48,781 nucleotides of DNA from Chloroflexota bacterium (GTDB lineage: Bacteria > Chloroflexota > Dehalococcoidia > SZUA-161 > SpSt-899), in the NCBI GenBank assembly GCA_013203045.1, contig JABMQN010000145.1:1-48781 (forward strand). Direction: 5' to 3'. The translations under genes were made by a program, and so were the position numbers. The notes under the pieces are model-generated. The model searched no databases. It saw only the letters and a program-made list of their open reading frames with translations, and was not told the origin of the DNA. This document shows positions 8,361-17,072 of this stretch, piece after piece (positions within the stretch are counted from its first letter, which is position 1; each line of letters begins with the position of its first letter).

Positions 8361-11300
8361 CTAATCATGATTCCCGGTAAAGCGCAGTACCTCAGCAAAG
8401 TTGTATATCTTCACCAGGTTGTTGCTTTCCAGTGAACCATCATAGGTAAGAGATATCCATGGTTTTCCGTAGTCTTCGGCCAGGCTTTCTGACATAGCTG
8501 CTACAATGCCACCGGGCATGCATCCATGAGGCATCACAGATATGACGCCTGCAAACCTGGGATTGTCCATCCACTCGATCCCGGTACCGATACTTAGCAC
8601 AGCCTCACTGCCGCACCTGGGCGAGAGGTGAGATTTGGTAAAGTCGAGGAGTTGTTCGATGGTTGGCTCTTCGATATCGATAAGTGGCTCAAATTGGGAA
8701 ACAACCGAGTGTTCATCATGGTTCTGGACTTTGCGCTTAAGATAACCACGAATGACTTTCATAACCTGTCTATGTTTAATACCATCCTCGATGTTCCTTA
8801 AAGCCAGATATTTCATCCACTCCCCGAACGGTGAAACAACAACCTCAAGCCCGGCATCTTCGCAGGTTTTCACTAAGTTGCTGTTGCTAAAACTGTTGGA
8901 GCGGAGGAAAATTTCGCCATTTATTCCCACTAGAGGTTTTCGTGGCATGCTGGGATCCATAAGAGAATTGAACCTCGGCACTGCCTCTCTGATAATATCA
9001 GTAAAAGGTTGCTTAGTGCGTATGCGATCAGCTATTCTATCTATCAATTCGTCGAATAAGGCATCTGTGGAACCAACTTCTTTCTCGTATGGACGGCAAC
9101 GCCACTGCAGCTTTTGTATGTAGTCGTAAGCTACAATCCCTTTCCAGGCCAATCGCTCAAAAGCTGCTCCCAAACCCCAGTCGCGGTAGGCATTATTGGA
9201 TACGCTGGTGCGGATGGGAAGTTCAAATCCTAGTTCTCGAAGAATAACGCCTTGTTCAAGAGCATATTTCCCCAATCGACACGGTCCGAATGCCCCGGCC
9301 ATGAATCCTTCAACCTTGTTTAAGTCGATTCCATGGCTGTCCTCATAGTAAAGTCTCAAAAAGCCTCCCAGTGTAACCCGGTAGGGCAGACACTCTTTAC
9401 CTGAAGTCACTTTGTTGCTGTAAAGAATGTTCTTTTCATTTGGTTCAGGGAGTGCTATTGCTTCGACACCAAAAGCCTGCATCGCAGCAGCAAGGACCTC
9501 GACATGAGGACACATTCTGGGTAGAAGAAGGATTCCTTTGGAGTTATCTAAAGTTGCAGCGGAGCGGTAAATGTTCTTGCTAATCGGCCGTACCTTGCCG
9601 GATCGATCGAAACCTCTTATCGTATCAACAAAAGCTTCAAGCCGCGTAACAATTCCAGCTTCGGCAGCATGCTCGTCTATCTCAAGTTGACCCAGAGGTT
9701 TACTACCGATAATATCTTCTACGATGTTAAGTATAAACGAATTGGGGCCGCACCCGAAATTGGTGAGAATAAGTCCATATAGATGTGGATCATTTGCAAC
9801 GATATGCGCGCCGGCGATGAGTTTACTTTCATACATCCAATAGGGTCGATCAGAATACTGACTGATATCCACTGAGGAGATAGGAAGGAAGTCAAGAGGA
9901 ATAGGGACTACTCCTAGTCGAGCCAACTGTTCCGCAATTCCCAGATTAGCTCCCGAATCCTGTGACATGTAGGAGCGAGCTAGGATAACTACACCAATCT
10001 GGCCATTATCGCGGATTTGTTTCAGGAGTTGTCGACCGCGACGTTCGCGCGCCTTTTCAAACCTTCTTTGAGCTTTGAGTCCCAATTGTGCCGCTGCCTT
10101 GCCTCGCCATCTGTTGAATCCCAACTGCCTGGCTACTTTCGTGAAGTTCTCAATGACTTCTTTATCACCCATACTAAAATCGATAAACGGAGTCAGCATT
10201 TTGCCTTGGAGCTTCAGAGCTTCACGAACAAGGAACGGTGAGGCCTGAACAAGTGGGCAGGCATATTTCTGGTTCTCATCGCCTTCCTTTTGTCCTAAAC
10301 GAAGTGCACTTGGGAACAGAATGTAATCGGCATTTTTAAGGCTGGCTGTATGACCATGTAGCAGTTTGATGGGGAAACAGCTATCTGTATAACTTAATTC
10401 TGAAGAATGTTCAATAATTTGCCGATTGGTCTTGCGGGAAAACAGGGTGTTCATTCCAAGTGCGTTTAAAAACCCTATGAACAAAGGTGCAAAATCGTAT
10501 GTTAAGAGTGCTCTGGGGACGCCAACAGTTGGACCGGTTCGGGAGTTTTCTTCATAGTTTTTAAAAAGTAACCGTTCTCGTTCATCAAAAGCAGTTTCTT
10601 GCTTTTCATGACTGACAGTACTATCGTAAAGATCACAACGGCTGCCATAAAAAGTAGGAGGATCTCCCTCCATTTCAAGCCGACTGATGGTGCAGTTGTT
10701 TTCACATCGATTACAGGTGAAAGTCCTGAGAGCATACTCCTCATCAACGAGTCTGCGGAATCCCTTGAATTTTGAATCACCTTCCGGCATTTCTTCTTTG
10801 GCCAGCAATGCTGCTCCTATCGCTCCGGTCACTTCCTTATGTTCCGGAACGATAAGTTTCTTACCCTCAAGTTGCTGTTGAAAAGCGGAAACCACAGCTT
10901 CATTGTAGAAAACCGCACCCGTGAGAATGATCTCATCACCCAATCTTCTCATCTCAACAACTTTGGAGAGATAATTACGGGCAATGGAGCTGGAAAGGCT
11001 GGCGGTTATGGTTTCAATTAACACCCCTTCTTGTTGAGCAGAAGCAACAGCTTGTCCCATGAATGCAGCACATCTGGAACCAAGATCAATGATATGTGGG
11101 GCTTCAAACGCCAGGTTGGCGAATTGTCCGTCCTTGACTGAAACATGTAACATCTCTGCCAACTCGTCGATGAAGCTCCCGGTTCCAGCAGCGCATGCCT
11201 TGTTCATCTGGTAGTCAACGACTACGCCGTTTCGTTTGATTACCAGTTTAGAGTCCTGACCGCCTATCTCGATAATGTCGGCATTCGGAGCAAGGTCCTC

Positions 11301-12491
11301 TGCTGCCCTGGTTTGTGCGGTGATTTCATTTTTAATAAGATCGCCACCAATGAAACTGCCAACCAGATACCGGCCTGATCCGGTCACTCCAACTCCCCGG
11401 ATATCGGCATAGTCACCAACAGAAGTCAGGAGGTTTCGTAAAACCTGCTTGACCGCCTCAAGGGGACGCCCGGCTGTCATGAGATAGTTCTTGGCTAAAA
11501 CAGTCTTACCAGTTTCGTCTAGAACACTACCTTTCGTACTGGTGGATCCAACATCGATTCCCAAATATCCCTTGAAGGGTTTGTCTATCACAGGCGGCAT
11601 CCATCTATTGTCCTGCGTGATCTTTTCGAGTTGAGGCATGATAAAATAGCGCTGTTTTGTGTCATCACCTTCCAGTACAATTACTTTTGATTCCACCCCG
11701 GATTCCTGTGCTAATAATGCAGATCCAATACATTCTGTATAGTGATAGTTTTCAGGTATAACTACTTCTGTCTGGTGATCATTTCTGTTTGAGAGAACCT
11801 GGTTCAATGATTTGAAAACAGCGGCATTTGCAGCAACTCCACCGATAAAATACACCGGCTCAGCAAAAGTCCCTTTCTTGAAAGACGCAACCATTCGGGC
11901 AACGCTATCTGATAGAGCTTGAAGTATGGATTCCACAGGAACGCCCTTCTGCTGCAGGTGTATTAAGTCACTTTTAGCAAAAACGCTGCATCTGGCAGCT
12001 ATTCTTGGGGCATTTCCCTCTGCATTCAGCGCAAGCAGTGCGAAGTCTTCCAGGCTTATTCCAAGTCTGTATGCCTGTTGTTCCAGGAATCTGCCGGTTC
12101 CAGCCGCGCAGAGAGGATTAGAGGTTACTCTCCAGGGCTTCTTAAGCCCATCTTCCAGTTCGATAACGAGCGAACTTTGCCCACCGATCTGGACGATAGT
12201 TTTAACATCAGAATGTGAACTTAAAAGACCGGAAATAATAGCCAGGGGATTACTATAAACAGCCCAATTTAATTCTTTTGGAATTACCCCTTTGCCGGAA
12301 CCGGATACCCCGGCAGTAGCAATATCATCGAGGTTGAATTGGCTGGATAACCTGGATAGAAGGGTGATAACGGCAGCTTTGGGACCAACCGTTACTCTTT
12401 CGGTGTCAAAGTAGACAGTATTGGAATCAGAATCGATGAGGACCAGTTTTGAATTAACAGACCCCACATCTAAGCCAGCAGAATACCTCAT
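8361..12491 (-). CDS. Giant fused acyl-CoA dehydratase activase / HgdB-like Fe-S protein
   Basis: 1376 aa from the ATG at 12491 (MRYSAGLDVGS); an in-frame TTG at 12500 is possible and neither has a clear ribosome binding site. It has two ASKHA ATPase domains of the BcrA/BadF/HgdC type. The first has GLDVGSVNSK, CAAGTGRFLEQ and a second Cys in ARCSVFAKSD; the second (from about 300) has GIDVGSTSTKG, CAAGTGSFIDE and GSRCAAF. Each pair of Cys residues is the type that ligates a [4Fe-4S] cluster at the dimer interface. A DUF2229 region with CNRCENNC (near 600) and an HgdB-like region with several Cys motifs (DSCFPIK, PRMCPH, GKECLPY, GPCRLGK) follow. Known relatives couple ATP hydrolysis to very low-potential electron transfer. 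No separate dehydratase gene is nearby. Confidence 0.9.
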   Translation of the reverse strand: MRYSAGLDVGSVNSKLVLIDSDSNTVYFDTERVTVGPKAAVITLLSRLSSQFNLDDIATAGVSGSGKGVIPKELNWAVYSNPLAIISGLLSSHSDVKTIVQIGGQSSLVIELEDGLKKPWRVTSNPLCAAGTGRFLEQQAYRLGISLEDFALLALNAEGNAPRIAARCSVFAKSDLIHLQQKGVPVESILQALSDSVARMVASFKKGTFAEPVYFIGGVAANAAVFKSLNQVLSNRNDHQTEVVIPENYHYTECIGSALLAQESGVESKVIVLEGDDTKQRYFIMPQLEKITQDNRWMPPVIDKPFKGYLGIDVGSTSTKGSVLDETGKTVLAKNYLMTAGRPLEAVKQVLRNLLTSVGDYADIRGVGVTGSGRYLVGSFIGGDLIKNEITAQTRAAEDLAPNADIIEIGGQDSKLVIKRNGVVVDYQMNKACAAGTGSFIDELAEMLHVSVKDGQFANLAFEAPHIIDLGSRCAAFMGQAVASAQQEGVLIETITASLSSSIARNYLSKVVEMRRLGDEIILTGAVFYNEAVVSAFQQQLEGKKLIVPEHKEVTGAIGAALLAKEEMPEGDSKFKGFRRLVDEEYALRTFTCNRCENNCTISRLEMEGDPPTFYGSRCDLYDSTVSHEKQETAFDERERLLFKNYEENSRTGPTVGVPRALLTYDFAPLFIGFLNALGMNTLFSRKTNRQIIEHSSELSYTDSCFPIKLLHGHTASLKNADYILFPSALRLGQKEGDENQKYACPLVQASPFLVREALKLQGKMLTPFIDFSMGDKEVIENFTKVARQLGFNRWRGKAAAQLGLKAQRRFEKARERRGRQLLKQIRDNGQIGVVILARSYMSQDSGANLGIAEQLARLGVVPIPLDFLPISSVDISQYSDRPYWMYESKLIAGAHIVANDPHLYGLILTNFGCGPNSFILNIVEDIIGSKPLGQLEIDEHAAEAGIVTRLEAFVDTIRGFDRSGKVRPISKNIYRSAATLDNSKGILLLPRMCPHVEVLAAAMQAFGVEAIALPEPNEKNILYSNKVTSGKECLPYRVTLGGFLRLYYEDSHGIDLNKVEGFMAGAFGPCRLGKYALEQGVILRELGFELPIRTSVSNNAYRDWGLGAAFERLAWKGIVAYDYIQKLQWRCRPYEKEVGSTDALFDELIDRIADRIRTKQPFTDIIREAVPRFNSLMDPSMPRKPLVGINGEIFLRSNSFSNSNLVKTCEDAGLEVVVSPFGEWMKYLALRNIEDGIKHRQVMKVIRGYLKRKVQNHDEHSVVSQFEPLIDIEEPTIEQLLDFTKSHLSPRCGSEAVLSIGTGIEWMDNPRFAGVISVMPHGCMPGGIVAAMSESLAEDYGKPWISLTYDGSLESNNLVKIYNFAEVLRFTGNHD

Positions 12492-12579
12492 CGTCGTCAA
12501 TGTAATCTTATCATAAGATTCAAGGTTTTTGTATAATCGTAATGGAATTCAAATACCCGTACATTCGAAGCCTAGGTTG

Positions 12580-12987
12580 CTAAAAGAACATAGAATAAGT
12601 TCCTTCATCAATTTCAAGTATTATCTCTGAATCCGTACCTGTTTCGGGTGGGGTAGCTTCACACTTAGCTTTTCTACGCGAGTGCCTGGAAAGCCACAGT
12701 TTCTCCCCCCCCAAATACTCAGGGTCAATCCCTTCTGTGCCGCGTGCTACCTTTTCAATTGAATTGAGCATCCGGAGTGTGAAGTACTTGTTGGTATCGA
12801 TATTTGAAAGTTTGGCGATTTTTCGCTGTTTACGTACCCAATCAGGAACCATCTTCAATCGACAAACAGGCTCAGATGGAAACCAGAGGTATCTTCCGAA
12901 ATTAACATCCTTAGGGCACATGGGAGCACCACATGCATGATAGTAGCGGCAATCTATAGATTCCAGAGGAAATTTAAGCTGTTTCAT
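12580..12987 (-). CDS. Conserved-looking Cys-containing protein of unknown function
   Basis: 135 aa from the ATG at 12987; an in-frame GTG at 13008 would add seven residues but has its GGAG directly against it, so the start is uncertain. The N-terminal half holds CRYYHACGAPMC and a later Cys in PSEPVCRLK, four cysteines that could bind a metal, followed by a basic stretch (PDWVRKQRKIAKL). The C-terminus is acidic. I do not recognise the family. It lies between the activase gene and an IS element and may be transcribed alone. Confidence 0.6.
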   Translation of the reverse strand: MKQLKFPLESIDCRYYHACGAPMCPKDVNFGRYLWFPSEPVCRLKMVPDWVRKQRKIAKLSNIDTNKYFTLRMLNSIEKVARGTEGIDPEYLGGEKLWLSRHSRRKAKCEATPPETGTDSEIILEIDEGTYSMFF

Positions 12988-13084
12988 GTGCTGATTCTTT
13001 TGTATCACTCCGAAGCATTCTTTTCAAGACTTTACCTTACATAATAATCCGCAAATATTATACATTAAATACGGCGCATAATTC

Positions 13085-14006
13085 TCCGTAGAAATCCGAC
13101 AGTCAACCTCCATTGAAATTGAGTAAAGGTGGCCTCATCATCAGGCTCATATGATGCCGGTGGTAATGATATCTCATGAGGAAAGATTCTACCAGATCCG
13201 TGCATTCGGATAGTTCATTCGCATTGTATTTCCACCACCCCAGACATTCTTTCCGCAATGTTCGGTTAAAGCTCTCAATGTAAGATTGTTCGTTCTTCCG
13301 ATAAGGTTTGGAAACGCGATAGCGGTCGCAGAAAAGATGTAAGTTCTTCTTGAATTCCGCTTTGAATTCCGGGCCGCCATCCGTTTGCAGAAGGTGAACA
13401 TGGCCCCCCAATCGCCGCTTCATACTTCGCGAAAGAAACTGATACCCAAAGCTGGCAGTTAGATTTGGTGCCATAAAGACATCAGCCTCCCTGGTGAATG
13501 TATCAATTGCGGTAAAGGCATAAAGATCGCCAAAGTCTACGGCATCCATCTGGATTACCTCTCTGGGCCGTTCTGCTTTGAGCATATCACCTCTCGACTT
13601 GTTTTTCTTCCATTTGGAGCGAATGACATACTTCTCGGCAAGTATCTCATATATCTTAGGCACTGATAGATGAATCCCGTGTTCAAGGTTCAGGAAGTAT
13701 TGGATTTTCTGGCCACAGCACTCATATTCCCTCTCTCGGATATGCCAAACCAATCGCTTAATCACCGGGTCTACTTGCCTCTTTTTCCGTTCCCCTTTCT
13801 TGGCCTGTTCATACCGGTCCAGGAAATTTAACAGACCATATGTTTCAATATTATTGACCCCAATGCCAATTGTTTCACGATGTTTCCCCAGCTGCCGGGC
13901 GATTTGAGACTTGTTCATCCCCTGTCCATATAACTCCCAACTCATAACTAGCAATGCCGTATTCGTCATGTCCATATTTTATTATGGACTGTCGGATATT
14001 TACGGA
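13085..14006. mobile_element. IS481-like insertion sequence with 20-bp imperfect inverted ends
   Basis: The left end (13085-13104, TCCGTAGAAATCCGACAGTC) matches the inverse of the right end (13987-14006) at 18 of 20 positions. The element is about 922 bp, short for IS481, and holds one transposase gene whose stop codon lies within the left repeat. No clear target-site duplication is seen at the flanks, so the exact tips may differ by a few bases or the duplication has decayed. Confidence 0.75.
13103..13975 (-). CDS. IS481-like transposase (DDE integrase core)
   Basis: 290 aa. An N-terminal helix-turn-helix (NKSQIARQLGKHRETI, about residues 21-36) precedes an rve-type integrase core. The catalytic triad is visible as D144 (QMDAVD), D199 (LQTDGGPEF) and E234 (SYIESFNRTLRKE), with 34 residues between the second Asp and the Glu as expected for a DD35E enzyme. 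The frame is intact, so the element may be active. It is framed by 20-bp inverted repeats. Confidence 0.9.
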   Translation of the reverse strand: MDMTNTALLVMSWELYGQGMNKSQIARQLGKHRETIGIGVNNIETYGLLNFLDRYEQAKKGERKKRQVDPVIKRLVWHIREREYECCGQKIQYFLNLEHGIHLSVPKIYEILAEKYVIRSKWKKNKSRGDMLKAERPREVIQMDAVDFGDLYAFTAIDTFTREADVFMAPNLTASFGYQFLSRSMKRRLGGHVHLLQTDGGPEFKAEFKKNLHLFCDRYRVSKPYRKNEQSYIESFNRTLRKECLGWWKYNANELSECTDLVESFLMRYHYHRHHMSLMMRPPLLNFNGG

Positions 14007-14126
14007 AACAATGCGTACGGTTGACAAAGCGGTAATTCAGGTGTATACCATAAATCACCATACGTTTTAATCTAAATTAATCGATCGGAATTCTGGTAAA
14101 GAATCATAAAAAACAAGGAGGGCATC

Positions 14127-14519
14127 ATGGAAGATATTGATAAACTGGTTGCAACTTCAATGGGGGAAATCGAGAAACTGCTGAGTACAAAGTCCGTTAT
14201 ATCTGACCCAATAACTGTTGAGGGAAACACTATTATTCCCATGATGAGTATCGGCTTTGCCTTTGGTGCTATCGGAGGTACCGGGAAAGGTGGTGGTACT
14301 GGTAAAGGGGACAAAGGTAGAGGTGGTGAAGGTACCGGCGAAGGAATTGGAGAAGGAACTGGAGGAGTGGGTGGAATTAAACCGGTAGCTGTGATAATAG
14401 TGAATCAGGATGGGGTCAAGGTTGAGTCAATCAAGGGTAGGGCTGCTACAATTGTTGAAAAGGTAGGAGATGTAGTGGGAAAAGTGGCTGAGAAGCGATT
14501 TGAAAAGAAGGGAGAATAG
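14127..14519 (+). CDS. gerW: GerW family (YtfJ-like) protein
   Basis: 130 aa, preceded by AAGGAGG about 7 nt before the ATG. The N-terminus (EDIDKLVATSMGEIEKLL), the block DPITVEGNTIIPMMSIGFAFGAIG, a Gly/Lys-rich middle and the GGIKPVAVIIVNQDGVKVESI block are the standard GerW/YtfJ layout. In Bacillus the protein is spore-associated, but homologues occur widely in non-sporulating bacteria, including Chloroflexi, where the role is unknown. The next gene is DUF2953, the usual neighbour of ytfJ (ytfI in Bacillus), with the two nearly touching. Confidence 0.9.
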   Translation: MEDIDKLVATSMGEIEKLLSTKSVISDPITVEGNTIIPMMSIGFAFGAIGGTGKGGGTGKGDKGRGGEGTGEGIGEGTGGVGGIKPVAVIIVNQDGVKVESIKGRAATIVEKVGDVVGKVAEKRFEKKGE

Positions 14520-14525
14520 TACGAT

Positions 14526-15110
14526 TTGTGGATTCTTGCCACTGTCTTCAGCCTGATATTATTCTTTATCCTTTTGTTAGCCATACCAGTTGATCTGAGG
14601 TTCAGTTTTAAGAAGGAAGAGAACTTCAGGTCTCAGGCAAGGGTAGAGTGGATGTTTGGGTTGGTTGGTAAAGATCTCAAACGTAGGAAAAAAGAACCAA
14701 AACCCAAGAAGAAGAAAAAAAGTAAGTTCCAAGCGGGGAGGCATATAAAACCCCTCCTTGCTATGGTGAAAACTCGAGGATTCATTCGCAGGATCATCGA
14801 GTTAATTAGGGATATCCGAAGAGTTATTGAAATTCGGGAATTGATATTGGATCTCAAGTTTGGCCTTGACGATCCAGCCGATACTGCCATGCTATATGGG
14901 GCTGTTGCCCCTACTGCGTTATTTGCGAATCGCTGCTCTCCGATCAAAATTCGAGTTCAGCCTGACTTCGAGGATTTGGCCTTAGAAGGTTCCTTCAAAG
15001 GAAACATGAGGCTGGTTCCCATCCGACTATTCAAACCAATCACTCTTTTCGTACTATCTCCAGTTACAATTAGGGCAGCGAAAAACATGGTGTTTGAGTA
15101 TCGGAAATGA
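14526..15110 (+). CDS. DUF2953 domain protein (YtfI-like), membrane-anchored
   Basis: 194 aa from a TTG at 14526, supported by GGGAGA in the end of gerW about 9 nt upstream. An N-terminal membrane helix (ILATVFSLILFFILLLAIPV) is followed by a strongly basic patch (KRRKKEPKPKKKKK) and a domain matching DUF2953 (LKFGLDDPADTAMLYGAV, IRVQPDF, LEGSFKGNMRLVPI). It forms a gerW-DUF2953 operon, and its stop overlaps the next ATG (ATGA). Function unknown; the conserved pairing suggests a membrane partner of GerW. Confidence 0.85.
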   Translation: MWILATVFSLILFFILLLAIPVDLRFSFKKEENFRSQARVEWMFGLVGKDLKRRKKEPKPKKKKKSKFQAGRHIKPLLAMVKTRGFIRRIIELIRDIRRVIEIRELILDLKFGLDDPADTAMLYGAVAPTALFANRCSPIKIRVQPDFEDLALEGSFKGNMRLVPIRLFKPITLFVLSPVTIRAAKNMVFEYRK

Positions 15111-15358
15111 AAGAAGATCGTATTGGTACACCGATTACTGTTGGTGAAATTACGGTGATCCCGTTGGAGAAAGTGAGTTTGTACCACGTGGACACTAAAG
15201 AGGGATTCACGATGTATTTCTCAAAAGAACCTGTCGGTATCGCCATAAATTCACCGCAAAAAAAATGGGCTGTTGACGTAACAGACGGAAAAGAGGTGCC
15301 GATAGAATCGTATTACGAGCAGTTCGACGCCCTGCAACAAATTTTAGATAACCTTTAA
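15107..15358 (+). CDS. Small GerW-like protein, third gene of the gerW operon
   Basis: 83 aa, starting at an ATG that overlaps the DUF2953 stop by 4 nt, which supports translational coupling. The segment RIGTPITVGEITVIPLEKVS resembles SDPITVEGNTIIPMMSIG of the GerW two genes upstream, so it may be a shortened paralogue that lost the Gly-rich half. The C-terminal half (FTMYFSKEPVGIAINSPQKK, then an acidic helix) is not recognised. It has no signal peptide or membrane helix and is probably cytoplasmic. Confidence 0.7.
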   Translation: MKEDRIGTPITVGEITVIPLEKVSLYHVDTKEGFTMYFSKEPVGIAINSPQKKWAVDVTDGKEVPIESYYEQFDALQQILDNL

Positions 15359-15442
15359 CTCCCCTCATGATATCCTAAAAACAGTGAATTTACGCTGTAA
15401 ATCATAGAATCATACTTACATAATCACCAATAAATAATGACT

Positions 15443-15514
15443 CTCGCAAAGTCGCGAAGATCGCAAAGAAGATAGTTCAAAATATAAACTTTGCGTTCAT
15501 TGCGTCTTAGCGAG
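15443..15514. repeat. Imperfect palindromic repeat, MITE/REP-like
   Basis: CTCGCAAAGTCGCGAAG...CGCAAAG at 15443-15468 pairs with CTTTGCG...TTAGCGAG at about 15489-15514, with about 20 of 26 positions complementary. It lies in the 255-bp gap before the first CDF gene, where no gene was found. Its sequence resembles the scattered 'CTTTGCG/CTTAGCG' palindromes found in many bacterial genomes. Confidence 0.55.
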
Positions 15515-15613
15515 GAAATATGAACTCCAGCAGCAAAATATGGTTCGTAGGTTACAGTATATTTAGTTGCCGGATTAATAAGTTTACTTATAATTGGGGA
15601 AAACTAACAGAGT

Positions 15614-16534
15614 ATGGGTGAACATGAACACGATCACCAATCATCCATAAAGGCAAACCAGAAACGCCTGCTGATTGCCCTTTCTATCACCGCCTTGATG
15701 ACTGTGGTCGAAGTGATTGGTGGAATTCTGAGCAATAGCTTGGCCTTGTTGGGTGATGCTGCCCATATGTTCACCGATACCCTTGCACTCGGCTTGAGCC
15801 TTGTTGCCCTGCAGCTTGCAAAAAGACCGGCGAATGAAAGCAAAACGTATGGTTACCTCCGGGCAGAGATACTTGCTGCCCTGGCTAATGGAACCATTCT
15901 TCTCCTGATATGTGTGTATATTTTCTACGAAGCGTATCAGCGGTTTCTCGATCCCCCGGAAGTAGAGGGCGGATTGATGTTGGGAGTTGCAGTAATTGGC
16001 TTGATAGCCAATCTAATTGGCATTTCGATACTGCACTCTGTAAGCCGTCACAATCTGAATGTAAAAGGGGCATTTCTGCATATGATGGGAGATGCCCTTT
16101 CTTCTCTGGGGGTGATCATTTCCGGCATCGTAATTCTGGTTACAGACTGGAGTTATGCGGACCCGATTATCAGTATATTGATTGGCCTGTTGATCCTCAA
16201 AGGGGCATCGGGACTGGTTATGGAATCAGTTCATATTTTGTTAGAAAGTGTTCCCAAACACCTCGATGTGAAACGGATAAGCAATGAGATCAAAAGAATC
16301 CAGGGAGTAAAGGATGTCCACGATATGCATCTCTGGACCATAACATCCGGTGTATATGCTATGAGTGCTCACCTTTTAATTGAGGATCGCTTGGTGAGTG
16401 ACTGTCCTATGATTGTAGATACAGCAAACGAAACCTTGAGAAATGAGTTTGGAATAAGTCACACTACGTTCCAGCTTGAATGCGAAGAGTGTTCCAGCAG
16501 TCCCGTATGTCAAATAGAGAACCACAGACGTTGA
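15614..16534 (+). CDS. Cation diffusion facilitator transporter, CzcD/ZnT-like
   Basis: 306 aa with a His-rich start (GEHEHDHQ) and about six membrane helices. The metal site motif is seen twice in CDF style: HMFTD in helix II (GDAAHMFTDTLALG) and H..GD in helix V (HMMGDALSSLG). A cytoplasmic domain (HVLDVKR-like region, VHDMHLWTI) follows. CzcD relatives export Zn2+, Cd2+ or Co2+ in exchange for protons. A second, different CDF gene lies at 20105. No metal regulator gene is next to it. Confidence 0.93.
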   Translation: MGEHEHDHQSSIKANQKRLLIALSITALMTVVEVIGGILSNSLALLGDAAHMFTDTLALGLSLVALQLAKRPANESKTYGYLRAEILAALANGTILLLICVYIFYEAYQRFLDPPEVEGGLMLGVAVIGLIANLIGISILHSVSRHNLNVKGAFLHMMGDALSSLGVIISGIVILVTDWSYADPIISILIGLLILKGASGLVMESVHILLESVPKHLDVKRISNEIKRIQGVKDVHDMHLWTITSGVYAMSAHLLIEDRLVSDCPMIVDTANETLRNEFGISHTTFQLECEECSSSPVCQIENHRR

Positions 16535-16570
16535 TATCCATCCCTCTCTTTTTCCAATTGTCCACCACCG

Positions 16571-16605
16571 CGTCTACATTTTGCTCGTATGCTAAAATGT
16601 AGACG
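16571..16605. terminator. Perfect 12-bp inverted repeat between the CDF and CoA-binding genes
   Basis: CGTCTACATTTT (16571-16582) and AAAATGTAGACG (16594-16605) are exactly complementary around an 11-nt loop. The position 37 nt after the CDF stop suits a terminator, but only TAATT follows the stem, so it could equally be an operator for the genes that begin at 16672. Confidence 0.45.
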
Positions 16606-16671
16606 TAATTCAATCGTTTGGGCTAGGTGAAAAGTATGCGCAATGTTTAACCAATAGTTGGGGGAACCTAT

Positions 16672-17067
16672 ATGAGCATAGAAGAAGATATTTTGAGTGT
16701 AAGTGAAACCATTGCTGTAGTTGGTCTTTCTCCAAAAACGAATCGGCCAAGCCACGAAGTCGCCGAGTACCTTAAGCTGCAAGGATACAAAATCATTCCG
16801 GTAAATCCCAGGGCTACCGAAATCCTGGGCGAAAAGAGTTATCCTGATCTCATATCTATTCCCCTGAAAGTGGATTTGGTTGACATTTTCCGCCGATCTG
16901 AAGATGTTCCTCCAATTATTGATGAAGCCATCAAGATAGGGGCTAAAGCAGTTTGGATGCAGGAAGGGATAATAAGTGAGGAAGCCGCAGCCCGAGCCAG
17001 GAACGCAGGACTCCTCGTGGTTATGGACAAATGCACATTGAAAGTACATGAACGGATGAACAGATAG
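16672..17067 (+). CDS. CoA-binding domain protein, YccU type
   Basis: 131 aa, a single Rossmann domain: TIAVVGLSPKTNRPSHEVAEYL near the N-terminus, VNPRATEILGEKSYPDL, VDIFRRSEDVPPIIDEAI, AVWMQEGI and a terminal VVMDKCTLKVHERM, where the Cys before the final helix is conserved in this family. The size is the family norm. Members bind CoA, but their physiological role is not settled. It lies 5 nt upstream of mnmA and is probably cotranscribed with it. Confidence 0.9.
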   Translation: MSIEEDILSVSETIAVVGLSPKTNRPSHEVAEYLKLQGYKIIPVNPRATEILGEKSYPDLISIPLKVDLVDIFRRSEDVPPIIDEAIKIGAKAVWMQEGIISEEAAARARNAGLLVVMDKCTLKVHERMNR

Positions 17068-17072
17068 AGGAT

